Numbered from the stretch's first letter, positions 1 to 8,433 are shown. The stretch: DNA of 37,233 nt from Planctomycetaceae bacterium (GCA_021300535.1 JAJTED010000048.1:1-37233), one strand, 5' to 3'. Translations and numbers: made by a program. The notes: a model not told the origin generated them from the sequence alone.

Positions 1-139
1 CACCGGCCCCCGCCGATCGGGCCTTTCGGGAAGCCCGGGAGGTCCTTGCGGCGGGAAAAGCATTCTCGGAAACGGGGGTCCGATTTCCAGTTACGTTCTT
101 CATACAAGGGTGCTAACGAAGCTGCGCGGATTCCCTGCA

Positions 140-174
140 CCCTCACCCCGACCCTCTCCCAGAGGGCGAGGGAG
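140..174. repeat. CCCTC/GAGGG palindromic intergenic repeat
   Basis: The stretch reads CCCTCACCCCG, then ACCCTCTCCCAGAGGG, then CGAGGGAG. The core CCCTC-TCCCA-GAGGG folds into a hairpin and the outer CCCTC can also pair with the final GAGGG. Similar C-rich REP-like palindromes are scattered between genes in many GC-rich bacteria. Only one copy is seen in this window, so calling it a dispersed family is inference. Confidence 0.45.
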
Positions 175-203
175 AAAGCGCAACCCTCATGCCGAACAGG
201 ATT

Positions 204-428
204 GCCATGGATGGCTTTTTCCACGGGCAGCCAGCGCAGGATGCGATGGCCATCGACCCAGGAAACCCGCGGCGTTTCCTGCGGTCGATCAAGTGGAAAA
301 AGGCCATGGATGGCTTTGTCCACGGACAGCCAGCGCAGGATGCGATGGCCATCGACCCAGGAAACCCGCGGCGTTTCCTGCGGTCGATCAAGTGGAAAAA
401 GGCCATGGATGGCTTTTTCCACGGACAG
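204..428. repeat. 99-bp tandem repeat array (two full units plus partial third)
   Basis: The motif GCCATGGATGGCTTT recurs at 204, 303 and 402, an exact 99-bp period, with near-identical sequence between. Each unit holds two imperfect hairpins. One is 31 nt (293-323 and 392-422: GTGGAAAAAG-G-CCAT against ATGGCTTTTTCCAC). The other is 38 nt, with arms ATCGACC-CAGGAAAC and GTTTCCTG-CGGTCGAT around CCGCGGC. The first unit lacks its left hairpin arm, so the array starts mid-hairpin. The 31-nt hairpin recurs in diverged form at 28537-28567. The units are not separated by unique spacers, so this is not CRISPR. Confidence 0.85.
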
Positions 429-499
429 TTAGACTCGGGGGGGATGGCGAAGGTCGCGGCAGGGTGAGCATCGCCCGCGGGCGGAGGCAGAGGCGAACG

Positions 500-1564
500 A
501 TGGTCCTGAGATGCTGGACGTGCTTGGCGGTGGTCGTGTTGCTTGCGGTCGTCGGCCGCGCGGCCGACGAGTTCAACATGCGCGTGACGACGGCCGGGAT
601 CCAGCTCGGCGGGCACGTCTCGGGGCCGCAGGTCACGGCCGAGTCGCTCGCCCATCGAGTGGTGCTGCTCGAGTTCTGGGGCGTGAATTGCCCCCCCTGT
701 CTCGCGAGCATGCCCAAGCTCGAGGAGGCCCACAAGGAACTCGCCCCCCAGGGGCTCGTGGTGATCGGGGCCCATGCCCAGGGCGGTCCGGCTGCCGCTG
801 TCCGCAAGACGGCGGCCGATCTCGGGGTCACGTTCACGATCGTCGAACAGGCGACGGTGCAGGGGGGCGGGGACTTCCGCGGCATCCCGCACTGCATGCT
901 CTTCGACCACACGGGCACGTGCGTGTACCGCGGCTCGCCGTTCCGGGCCCACGACGCGATCCTCGCGGCCGTCAGGGCCGCGCCCTCCCCGATCCTCGCA
1001 GGCCGCACGCTCGAGAAACTCGCGGCCTTCAACGAGGCCCTGCGCAATGAGGCCGCCTACGGACCCGCCCTGCGCAAGGCGGCGGCGCTGACCGGCTCGA
1101 AAGACGCCGCGACGGCGGAGGAGGCGAAGTTCGTCGCCGGGAAACTGGAGGCTCACGGCCGCCGGATGCTCCAGGACGGCGTGGCGATGAAGGAAGCCAA
1201 TCCCCTCGGGGCCGCCGACCTCGTGCACCGCTGCGCGGTGGCCTTCAAGGGCAGCGACGTCGGCGCCGAGGCCGCGGCGACGCTCCGCGGCTGGCAAAAG
1301 GACAAGGCCTTCCAGACGGCGGTCAAGGCGACGCAGCAGCTGGCGAAGCTGCAGGTGCTGCGGGCCAACGTGCTCAAGGCGTTCGGCGACGAGCCGGACG
1401 GGGAAATCACGCCCCAGATGGTGAAGGCCGTGCCGGCGGCCATGAAGCGGCAGATGGCCGAGGTCGTGCGCGGGATCCACAAGACCGCGCCCGGCTCGGA
1501 GACCGCCGCCACCGCCGGAAAATTGGCGGTGGAGTTCGATCTCGACGTGGCGGCCGTGCCGTGA
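500..1564 (+). CDS. Exported TlpA/redoxin-like thioredoxin-fold protein
   Basis: The protein has 354 residues. The start at 500 follows a GGAGG Shine-Dalgarno at 484-488 and gives a signal peptide (LAVVVLLAVVGRAA, about residues 9-22); longer in-frame starts would translate the repeat array. Residues about 40-150 form a thioredoxin-like domain with active site W-G-V-N-C64-P-P-C67 and the cis-proline-type segment RGIPHCMLFD. The remainder is an Ala-rich helical region of about 200 residues with no recognised domain. TlpA/redoxin proteins act outside the cytoplasm on thiols, for example reducing cysteines for cytochrome maturation; the substrate here is unknown. A DUF1080 gene follows 13 nt downstream. 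The thioredoxin fold is well supported; the exact role is not. Confidence 0.82.
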   Translation: MVLRCWTCLAVVVLLAVVGRAADEFNMRVTTAGIQLGGHVSGPQVTAESLAHRVVLLEFWGVNCPPCLASMPKLEEAHKELAPQGLVVIGAHAQGGPAAAVRKTAADLGVTFTIVEQATVQGGGDFRGIPHCMLFDHTGTCVYRGSPFRAHDAILAAVRAAPSPILAGRTLEKLAAFNEALRNEAAYGPALRKAAALTGSKDAATAEEAKFVAGKLEAHGRRMLQDGVAMKEANPLGAADLVHRCAVAFKGSDVGAEAAATLRGWQKDKAFQTAVKATQQLAKLQVLRANVLKAFGDEPDGEITPQMVKAVPAAMKRQMAEVVRGIHKTAPGSETAATAGKLAVEFDLDVAAVP

Positions 1565-1577
1565 AACGAGGTGACCA

Positions 1578-2246
1578 ATGGTGACCATGTGGGACAGGAT
1601 CACGCTGGGAGCTGCGCTATTGCTGTCGCTCGTCGCGGTGCCACCGGGCCAGGCCGCGCCGCCCGGCGTGCCGGCGGCCGCGGAATGGCGGTCGCTGTTC
1701 GACGGCAAGGCGCTCGGGGCATGGAAGCAGTCGGGCTACGGCGGCGCCGGCGACACGGAGGTGGCGGACGGCGTGATCCGGATTCCAATGGGCGTGGATT
1801 TGAGCGGCATTACCTGGACCGCCGAGTTCCCCAAGGAAGGCTACGAGGTGGAGCTGGAGGCCCGCCGCGTGGAGGGCAACGACTTCTTCTGCGGCCTCAC
1901 GTTTCCCGTGGGCGCGGATCCGTGCAGCTTCATCGTCGGCGGCTGGGGAGGGGCGATCGTCGGCCTCTCGAGCATCGACGGGGCGGATGCCGCCAACAAC
2001 GAAACGACGCTCGTGCGGGCCTTCAAGACCGGCCGCTGGTACACCGTGAAGGTGCGGGTCACGCAGGAGCGGATCGAGTGCTTCCTTGACGGCGAGCGGG
2101 TGGTCGATCAGCCGCGGGCGGGCCACACGATCTCGATCCGCGATTCGGTCGAGCCCTCACGGCCGCTGGGCGTGGCCACCTACGCCACGACGGCCGAGCT
2201 GCGGAACCTGCGCTGGCGGCCGGTCGGCGGCCCGGAGCCGCGATGA
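1578..2246 (+). CDS. Secreted DUF1080 (3-keto-disaccharide hydrolase-type) protein
   Basis: This 222-residue protein has an N-terminal signal peptide (LGAALLLSLVAVPPGQAA). It then follows the DUF1080/LamG-like jelly-roll pattern: 'WRSLFDGKALGAWKQ' near residue 37, 'DGVIRIPMG', 'GYEVELEARRVEGNDFFCGLTFPVG' in the middle, and the closing 'ATYATTAELRNLRWRP'. DUF1080 proteins are greatly expanded in Planctomycetota and are linked to extracellular glycan breakdown; some cleave 3-keto-glycosides. A second in-frame ATG lies at 1587. The stop overlaps the next start by ATGA (2243-2246), implying coupled translation. Family assignment is strong; substrate unknown. Confidence 0.85.
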   Translation: MVTMWDRITLGAALLLSLVAVPPGQAAPPGVPAAAEWRSLFDGKALGAWKQSGYGGAGDTEVADGVIRIPMGVDLSGITWTAEFPKEGYEVELEARRVEGNDFFCGLTFPVGADPCSFIVGGWGGAIVGLSSIDGADAANNETTLVRAFKTGRWYTVKVRVTQERIECFLDGERVVDQPRAGHTISIRDSVEPSRPLGVATYATTAELRNLRWRPVGGPEPR

Positions 2247-2938
2247 GCGATCGCGACGACGATGTCTTGCGGCGGCGGATCGCCCAGGCCGCGGCCCGCG
2301 GCGTCGCCGGCGGCAGCGATGCCACGCGGGCGGTGTTTCGGGCGGCACGACGCGTGGCCGGGGGCTGGGTGCCCGCCGATCAGCTGCCGAGCCATGCCGA
2401 GGTGTGCGACGAGGTGACCCGCGGCCTCGATCCGGCGGTGGCGGCCGCGCGGCTCACCGGCGATCGCTTCGACCAGATCGCGGCCGTGGTGGCGGTCCTC
2501 GCCACCGTGCGGCAGGATCCCGGCAAGCATCCCGAGGGTGACGTGCTCGAGCACACGCTGCAGGTGTTCGCCCGCGTGCGGGCCGAGCGGCCCTACGACG
2601 AGGAGCTGCTGACGGCGGCGCTGGTGCACGACGTGGGCCGGGCCATCGATCGCGTTGCCCCGGTGCCGGCGACCCTGGCGGCGCTGGAGGGGCTGATCAC
2701 GCCGCGGACGGCCTGGCTGGTGGAGACGCTGCCTGCCGCGGTCGCCTACGGCGACCGCACGCTCGGCCATCGGGCCCGGCAGCGACTCGAGGGGCACGCG
2801 GATTTTCTCGACGTCCTGGTGCTGGCGGACGCAGACCGGAGGGCCCGCGTCCGTGGCTACGACGCCCCGTCGCTCGACGAGGCGATCGCGATCCTCCGCG
2901 AGCTCGACGCCGATAACGCGGATCCCGCCGCCATGTGA
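2243..2938 (+). CDS. HD-domain phosphohydrolase-like protein
   Basis: The protein has 231 residues and no signal peptide. The metal-binding HD pattern is visible: H in 'GDVLEHTLQVF', the HD pair in 'LLTAALVHDVGRAID', and a likely final Asp in 'LVLADADRRARV'. The layout resembles the HD domain of CCA-adding/poly(A) polymerase-type enzymes, but no nucleotidyltransferase domain is present. HD proteins hydrolyse phosphate esters, often of nucleotides; the substrate cannot be read from sequence. It is translationally coupled to the secreted DUF1080 gene although it looks cytoplasmic. Confidence 0.75.
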   Translation: MSDRDDDVLRRRIAQAAARGVAGGSDATRAVFRAARRVAGGWVPADQLPSHAEVCDEVTRGLDPAVAAARLTGDRFDQIAAVVAVLATVRQDPGKHPEGDVLEHTLQVFARVRAERPYDEELLTAALVHDVGRAIDRVAPVPATLAALEGLITPRTAWLVETLPAAVAYGDRTLGHRARQRLEGHADFLDVLVLADADRRARVRGYDAPSLDEAIAILRELDADNADPAAM

Positions 2939-3018
2939 CGGCCGACGGATCGTATGCGGCCGTTACGGGAGCCGCTTGTGGCTCGAGCAGGTGTCGGAGC
3001 AGGGGAAGTGACAGCGGC

Positions 3019-3642
3019 TCACTCGGGCCGCTGCCCGTCGAGGGCCGCTTTGACGGCGTCGCGGGCCGCCCGCCAGCGGGTCTTCACCGTGCGCTTGGAG
3101 CAGTCGAGCAGGCGGGCGATCGTCTTCTGGTCGGCGCCCAGGTACCAGACGAGGTGGAACATTTCGCGGCTCTCGGCCGGCAGTTCGTCGATCGCCGCGT
3201 GAAACTGCGACCACCGGTCGAGACGCGCGTCGGGGGCCGCCGACCGGTCGGTGTGGAACGGCGCCGCGTCGGGGTCGAACTCCGCGGCGCCGAGGTTCGT
3301 GTCATGGTGGGCCGCATGTGACTGCGGCCCCGCGTAGCGTCGCGCGAGGTCGAGCAGTTCGCGGCGCACCTGCGCGGCGGCCAGCATCATCACGTCGCGC
3401 GGCGCCTGCGGCCGCAGCGTGCCCAGTGCGTGATGCAGCCGCAGGGCGGCATTTTGGAAGACGTCGTCGGTGTCATCCCAGCGGCGCACCGCCGGATACC
3501 GGTCGAGCATCCGGCTGGCCAGTGCCCGGAGCCGCGTGGCACAGAGCTCCAAGATCCGGTCCCGGGCGGAGAGGTCGCCCGCCGCCAGCTGCTCGAGGCA
3601 CGCGCTGCAGGCTGCGGCGTGAGCGTCTTGGTCGGCGGTCAT
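3019..3642 (-). CDS. ECF-type RNA polymerase sigma factor
   Basis: The 207-residue protein has the two-domain ECF layout. Region 2 ('ARDRILELCATRLRALASRM', then 'RWDDTDDVFQNAALRLHHAL') would bind core polymerase and the -10 element. Region 4 ('LPAESREMFHLVWYLGADQKTIARLLDCSKRTVKTRWRAARDAV') is a helix-turn-helix for the -35 element. The N terminus 'HAAACSACLEQLAAGDLSARD' carries two cysteines. It is divergent from the WD40 Ser/Thr kinase, with 74 nt between starts; in planctomycetes many ECF groups sit beside such kinases and may be controlled by phosphorylation rather than a classical anti-sigma factor. No anti-sigma gene is visible. Promoter targets are unknown. Confidence 0.88.
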   Translation of the reverse strand: MTADQDAHAAACSACLEQLAAGDLSARDRILELCATRLRALASRMLDRYPAVRRWDDTDDVFQNAALRLHHALGTLRPQAPRDVMMLAAAQVRRELLDLARRYAGPQSHAAHHDTNLGAAEFDPDAAPFHTDRSAAPDARLDRWSQFHAAIDELPAESREMFHLVWYLGADQKTIARLLDCSKRTVKTRWRAARDAVKAALDGQRPE

Positions 3643-3703
3643 GGGCGATGGCGTGCGTGGCTGGATGGACGGCGTGGGGCTGCCCCCGGATCGCTGCGAG
3701 GTG

Positions 3704-3709
3704 TATAAC
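3704..3709 (+). promoter_or_regulatory. Possible -10 element (TATAAC) for the kinase gene
   Basis: TATAAC lies 7 nt before the kinase ATG at 3717. If used, transcription would begin at or beside the A of the ATG, giving a leaderless message. No Shine-Dalgarno is visible before this ATG. No convincing -35 box is seen, so the call is weak. Confidence 0.3.
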
Positions 3710-3716
3710 CGCGAGC

Positions 3717-6700
3717 ATGGGTGGGACCAAGCCGCCGTCCGCGACGCCTCGTTCCAGTGCCGCTGAGGCGTCGATCCTGAGCGGCACCGGCGCGAGTTTC
3801 GGGCTCGCCGCCGGTCCGTGGACGGCCTGGCAGGAGGACGATCTCGCCGCCGGCACCCAGGTGGGCGACGTGCTCATCGTGCGGCTGCTCGCCCGGGGCG
3901 GCATGGGGAGCGTCTACGAGGCCCGGCAGACGACGCCGGCACGAACGGTGGCCGTGAAGCTCGTGCGCCAGGGGCGGCTCGGCCCCGACGTGCTGCGGCG
4001 GTTCGAGTACGAGGCCCGCGTGCTGGCCCGGCTCCGGCATCCCCACATCGCCCAGATCCATGCCTGCGGCACGTTCGCTTCGGCCCGCGGGCCGCTGCCG
4101 TACATCGTCATGGAACTCGTCGACGGGGCGCGGTCGATCACGGCGCACGCGGCGGCTGCGGGTCTGTCGATCCGGGAGCGGGTGCGGCTGTTTCGTGACG
4201 TCGCCGCCGCCGTCGCCCACGGCCATCGCAAGGGCGTGATCCATCGCGACCTCAAGCCGGGCAACATCCTCGTCGATGCCGCCGGCTGGCCGAAGGTGAT
4301 CGACTTCGGCGTGGCGCGGACACTTCATCCCGAGGACACGCGGGCGGGGGTGGCGACGGGAGCGGGCGACCTGGTGGGCACGCTGCGGTACATGAGCCCG
4401 GAGCAGCTCGGGGCCGACCCCGACGAGGTCGATGCCCGGACCGACGTCTACGCCCTCGGGCTGGTGCTGCACGAGCTGCTCGCGGGTGGATTGCCCTATG
4501 AGCTGGAGGGCAAGTCGCCGGTGGAGGCGGCGCGGATTCTCGACGGTCGTGCGGCGCCGGAGACGGCGGCGGTCGAGCGGGCGGCTCGGGCGGAAGGGCG
4601 GCTGCGGGCCGACGAGGCGCGGTCCCTGGCGGCGATCGTGGCCCGGTGCCTCGAGCCCCGCGCGGCCGACCGATATGCGACGGCCGTCGAGGTGGAGGCC
4701 GAACTGGAACGCTGGCTGGCGGGGGAAGCGGTGCTCGCGCGGCCGCTCGGCGTGGTCGAGTCGCTGTGGCGGCTCGCGCACAAGCACCGGGCGGCGACGG
4801 CGGCCACGCTGGCCGCGGTCGCCGCGGTCGTGCTCGCGGGTGCGGGGATCACCTGGTTCTCGCTACGGGCCGAGACCCAGCGGCGGGTGGCGGTCGAGGC
4901 GCGGGCCCTGGCCGAGTCGCGGCAGCGCGAGGCCGACCGGCAGACGGCCGTGGCCCGGGGCCAGCTCTACCTCTCGAACGTTCTCCTGGCTGCCGAGGCC
5001 CGCGACCGCGACAACCTTGCCGAGGCGGCGCGGCTGCTGGCGACGGCCGCCGATCTCGTCGCTGCGGCGGGCCCGGGCCATCCACTGGAACTCGACTGCC
5101 TGTCCGCATCGCTCGACGATGCCACCGTCATCCACCGCGGCCATCGTGGCATCGTGACCGCCGTGGGCTGGTCGCCCGACGGCCGCCGCCTGGTCACGGG
5201 GGACGCGGATGGCAGCGTGCGGCTGTTCACGGCGGGAGACGCTGGCGACCCGCGGGTGATCGCCACGCACGCGGGAGCCGTATGGGCGGCGACGTTCTCG
5301 CCGGATGGGCGGCTGGTGGCGACCGCTGCGGCCGACGCGACGGTGCGGCTCCACGATGCCGCGACCGCCGCGGAGGTCGCCGTGCTCGATCGTCATGACG
5401 GGCCCGTCTACGCTGCGACGTTCTCACCCGACGGCAGCCTGCTGGCCACGGCCGCTCGAGACGGCACGGTGCGGCTGCACGACACGGCGACGTGGCGCGA
5501 ACGGCGGGTGCTCACGGGCCACGACGGCACCGTGTACGCCGCGGCCTTCTCCCCGGATGGCGGTCTGCTCGCCAGCGGCGGCCAGGACGGAATGATCCGC
5601 CTGTGGGACGTGGCGACGGGCACCGGGCGAATGGTGATCGAAGGGCACGAGGGGCGGATTTTTCGCATCGAGTTCTCGGCCGACGGCGGGCGGCTGGCGA
5701 CGGCCTCCGACGACGCCACCGCCCGGGTATGGGACGTGGACGGCGGGCCGCCGCTGGCCGTCATGCGGCACCCCTTCCGCGTGAACGCCGTCGCGTTCGT
5801 CGCTGGCGACCGCCGCATCGCGACGGCCTCCGGCGACGGCACGCTGCGGATCTGGGATGTCGATCCGGCGGCGGAGGTAACGCGGCTCCGGGGGCATGCG
5901 GCGGCGGTGTGGTCACTGGCGGTCGTGCCCGGCACGACGCGGGCGGCGACCGGGTCGGCGGATGAAACGGCGCGGGAGTGGGATCTCGAGTTCGCCGTCG
6001 CTCCCTTGATCCGCTGCGGCGACCGGGTGCTCGCCACGGCATTCTCATCCTCCGGCCGCACGCTGGCCGTGGGCACCGCCGCATCCCGCGTCCTGCTCTA
6101 CGACGCCGCCACACTCCTGCCCGCCGGCGATTTCACGGTCGCGGCCGGCCGGGTAAACGGCGTCGCCTGGGCGCCCGACGACCGGACCGTCGCCGTGGCC
6201 TGCGACGACGGGACGGTGCGGCTCTGGCCGCAGGACGCGGCCCAGGAGCCGACGGTGATGCAGGCGCATCGGCGGCGGGTGTATGCGGTCGCCTTCTCGG
6301 CCGACGGGCTGCGGCTGGCGACGGCGGCGGAGGATCGCACCGCCCGGGTCTGGGACGTCGCGACCGGAGAGCCGGCGTGTCCGCCGTTGCGTCATCCGAA
6401 GCGGGCGTTTTGTGTGGCGATCAGCCCGGATGGCGGGCAGCTGGCCACGGCCGGCGAGGACGGCATCACGCGGCTGTGGAATCTCGCGACGGGAGTGGAG
6501 GTGCGTTGCTTCACCGGGCACGATGCCGCCGTGAACTGGGTCGCGTTCGCGCCCGATGGTGGCCGGATCGCCACGGCGTCTTCCGACCGCACGGTCCGGC
6601 TGTGGAACGTCGCCGACGGCCGGTCGCTGGCGGTGCTCACGGGACCTGCCCGCCAGATCTGGAAGGTCGCCTTCTCCCCCGATGGCACACGGGTGGCGGC

Positions 6701-6911
6701 GGTGTCGGCCGATGGCACCGCGCAGCTCTGGGACGCGGTCTCCGGCCGGTCGGCGGCTTTGCTCCGCGGTCATCGCGACCAGGTATGGGCGCTGGCCTTC
6801 GCGGCCGACGGCCGGTCGCTCGTCACCGGCTCCTGGGATGGCACGGTGCGGGCGTGGGGCGTGTCCGCCGCGGAGATCGCGCGGCGGCGTATGGCAACCG
6901 TAGCCCCATGA
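3717..6911 (+). CDS. Ser/Thr protein kinase with 14 WD40 repeats, membrane-anchored
   Basis: The protein has 1064 residues from the ATG at 3717; earlier in-frame codons overlap the divergent sigma factor. Residues about 50-340 form a bacterial Hanks-type kinase: glycine loop 'LLARGGMGSVYEA', 'VAVKLV' lysine, 'VIHRDLKPGNILVD' catalytic loop, 'VIDFGVAR' (DFG) and 'MSPEQ'. One transmembrane helix follows (about 360-381, 'AATLAAVAAVVLAGAGITWF'), then a short coiled segment. Fourteen WD40 repeats fill about residues 470-1055, enough for two seven-bladed propellers ('FSPDGRLVATAAADATVRL' type). The kinase would be cytoplasmic and the propellers on the other side of the membrane, suggesting a sensor or scaffold. 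All catalytic motifs look intact. The ligand and targets are unknown; the neighbouring sigma factor is an obvious candidate. Confidence 0.92.
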   Translation: MGGTKPPSATPRSSAAEASILSGTGASFGLAAGPWTAWQEDDLAAGTQVGDVLIVRLLARGGMGSVYEARQTTPARTVAVKLVRQGRLGPDVLRRFEYEARVLARLRHPHIAQIHACGTFASARGPLPYIVMELVDGARSITAHAAAAGLSIRERVRLFRDVAAAVAHGHRKGVIHRDLKPGNILVDAAGWPKVIDFGVARTLHPEDTRAGVATGAGDLVGTLRYMSPEQLGADPDEVDARTDVYALGLVLHELLAGGLPYELEGKSPVEAARILDGRAAPETAAVERAARAEGRLRADEARSLAAIVARCLEPRAADRYATAVEVEAELERWLAGEAVLARPLGVVESLWRLAHKHRAATAATLAAVAAVVLAGAGITWFSLRAETQRRVAVEARALAESRQREADRQTAVARGQLYLSNVLLAAEARDRDNLAEAARLLATAADLVAAAGPGHPLELDCLSASLDDATVIHRGHRGIVTAVGWSPDGRRLVTGDADGSVRLFTAGDAGDPRVIATHAGAVWAATFSPDGRLVATAAADATVRLHDAATAAEVAVLDRHDGPVYAATFSPDGSLLATAARDGTVRLHDTATWRERRVLTGHDGTVYAAAFSPDGGLLASGGQDGMIRLWDVATGTGRMVIEGHEGRIFRIEFSADGGRLATASDDATARVWDVDGGPPLAVMRHPFRVNAVAFVAGDRRIATASGDGTLRIWDVDPAAEVTRLRGHAAAVWSLAVVPGTTRAATGSADETAREWDLEFAVAPLIRCGDRVLATAFSSSGRTLAVGTAASRVLLYDAATLLPAGDFTVAAGRVNGVAWAPDDRTVAVACDDGTVRLWPQDAAQEPTVMQAHRRRVYAVAFSADGLRLATAAEDRTARVWDVATGEPACPPLRHPKRAFCVAISPDGGQLATAGEDGITRLWNLATGVEVRCFTGHDAAVNWVAFAPDGGRIATASSDRTVRLWNVADGRSLAVLTGPARQIWKVAFSPDGTRVAAVSADGTAQLWDAVSGRSAALLRGHRDQVWALAFAADGRSLVTGSWDGTVRAWGVSAAEIARRRMATVAP

Positions 6912-6937
6912 CCCGTCGGACCCGGTATGATCAGGCC

Positions 6938-8073
6938 ATGATCGACCGCGTCCGCCTCATCTGCCGGCTGCTGATCACGACGGCGAGCTTCGCCGGCGCG
7001 GCCATCCGGGCGGAGTCGTGGAACCAGTTTCGTGGTCCCGGGGGCGACGGGCGGACCACGGCGCGGCTGCCGGTGGAGTGGAGCGAGACCCGCAACGTCC
7101 GCTGGAAGACGCCGCTCCCCGGCAAGGCATGGGCCTCGCCCGTGGAGGCCGAGGGGCGGATCTGGGCGGCGAACGCGACGCCGGACCGGTGATCGCCGGC
7201 GGCAGGGTGTTCGTGCACTTCGGCAGCGCCGGCACCGCCTGCGTGGAGGCGGCCACGGGGAAGATCCTGTGGACGCGGCAGGATCTGCCCTGCAACCACC
7301 ACCGCGGCCCCGGCTCGTCGCCGATCGCGTTCGAGAACCTGCTGGTGCTCACGTTCGACGGCTTCGATCTGCAGTATGTCGTCGCCCTCGACCAGAAGAC
7401 GGGCCGCACGGTCTGGAAGACCGACCGCTCGATCGCGTACCGCTCCAGCGACGGCGACCTGAAGAAGGCCTATGCGACGCCGACGGTGTTCACGCACGCG
7501 GGACGTCTGCAGCTCGTGAGCCCAGCCGCGGACGGCACGGTGGCCTACGACCCGCGGACCGGCCGCGAACTCTGGAGGGTGCAGCACGGCGGCTACAACG
7601 CCGCCGCTCGGCCGCTCTACGTCCACGGGCTGGTCGTCATCAACACCGAGGGCGGCGACCGGCTGCTGGCGGTGCGGCCCGACGGTGCGGGGGACGTCAC
7701 GGCGACGCACGTCGCCTGGCGGTTCGGCAAGGCCACGCCCACGCGGCCCGCGCAGATCGTCGTCGGCGACCACCTCTACATGGTGAGCGACAAGGGCATT
7801 TTCACCTGCCTCGACGTGCGCACCGGCGGGCTTTGCTGGCAGGAGCGGCGCACCGGCCGGCACACCGCGGCGCTCCTCGAAGCGGCCGGCCGCCTGTACG
7901 CCTGCGACGAGGACGGCACGACCCTGGTGGTGGCCGCGAACCCGGAGCGGTTCGCGGTGCTGGCCGAAAATGTGCTCGCCGAGGGCTGTATGGCGTCGCC
8001 CGCCGTCGTCGGCGACGACCTCGTGATCCGCACGAAGACCCATCTCTACCGGATCAGTGCGGCCGGTGACTGA
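6938..8073 (+). pseudogene. PQQ/BamB-like beta-propeller protein, disrupted by internal deletion and frameshift
   Basis: The N-terminal part (6938-7192) encodes a signal peptide and 'WNQFRGPGGDGR...VRWKTPLPGKAWASPVEAEGRIWAANATPD', the usual opening of exported planctomycete PQQ-propeller proteins, then hits TGA at 7190-7192. The rest continues in another frame from about 7189 ('VIAGGRVFVHFGSAGTACVEAATGKILW') to the stop at 8073 with several blade motifs. Relatives carry roughly 50-60 more residues between 'ATPDG' and 'SPTPVIAGGRVFVHFG', so a segment has been lost out of frame near 7185. The gene starts 26 nt after the kinase stop. Intact relatives are thought to be exported, enzyme-like or scaffold propellers of unknown substrate. 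The lesion could be real or an assembly error. Confidence 0.75.
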
Positions 8074-8433
8074 TACGCTTCACAATTGAAACTCAAGCGT
8101 GACGCCGGACGTTCGCTGCGGCCGTCCCGGCAATCCTGTTCGGCACGAGGGTTGCCGGATGTGCTCGCCACGTCTTGCGAGGGTCGGGGCTGCCCGTGCC
8201 CCGTCGCCGGACGCTCACTGCGCCCATCCTGGGCTCCGTTCGCTCGAAGATGCCTGCGCTGCGGCATCCATGCCTTTGAATTGGGAATCGGTCTCGTCGC
8301 CCGTCCAAGAAGCCCCGGGTGAGAAGCCGAACCGGGCGATGCACCAGATTTTCTGGTACTCCCTCATCGGCCTGGCCAGCCTCGAGAAACTCGAGGCCTC
8401 TATCACCTAGCCGTATGACTGGCCCAGCGGCGT
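8074..8433. other. Gene-free stretch with repeats and hairpins
   Basis: No protein is recognised. An imperfect direct repeat of about 25 nt (CGCCGGACGYTC...) begins at 8103 and 8205, a 102-bp period close to the 99 bp of the left-edge array. The block 8129-8155 matches 180-206 inverted with one mismatch and can pair its ends (GGCAATCC/GGGTTGCC). The block 8305-8321 matches 19121-19137 inverted, exactly over 17 nt. A degraded CATCCATG apex lies at 8265-8272. Two clean hairpins follow at 8343-8357 and 8379-8397. Confidence 0.65.
8379..8397 (-). terminator. Perfect hairpin downstream of the aldolase gene
   Basis: GCCTCGAG-AAA-CTCGAGGC is an 8-bp perfect stem with a 3-nt loop, 36 nt past the aldolase stop. 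A second small hairpin (ACCAGA-TTT-TCTGGT, 8343-8357) follows. No T-run is present, so if it ends transcription it is not a textbook intrinsic terminator. It could also be part of the repeat mosaic. Confidence 0.45.

Larger units (their letters stand above)
1..499. other. Gene-free left edge with repeats and hairpins
   Basis: I recognise no protein here. Open frames across it exist because the 99-bp repeat length is divisible by three. Visible elements are a bulged hairpin at about 18-37 (CGGGC...GCCCG), a CCCTC/GAGGG palindrome at 140-174, a 27-nt block at 180-206 that recurs inverted at 8129-8155, and the tandem array at 204-428. The last 15 nt hold the Shine-Dalgarno (GGAGG, 484-488) of the next gene. 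Confidence 0.6.

Noticed and set aside
204..428. CRISPR array
   Set aside because: Repeats are contiguous 99-bp units without unique spacers, and no cas gene is in the window.
110..499. N-terminal extension of the thioredoxin-like gene, or a repeat-encoded protein
   Set aside because: The extension translates the 99-bp repeat, which is open only because 99 is divisible by three. A signal peptide and Shine-Dalgarno support the start at 500.
3318..3716. Longer start for the Ser/Thr kinase
   Set aside because: It would overlap most of the divergent sigma-factor gene and adds only Arg/Ala-rich low-complexity residues. The kinase fold begins after the ATG at 3717.
8086..8410. Short plus- and minus-strand frames in the aldolase-side gap
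   Set aside because: They translate repeat blocks found elsewhere in gene-free DNA, and no start signal or conserved domain is visible.
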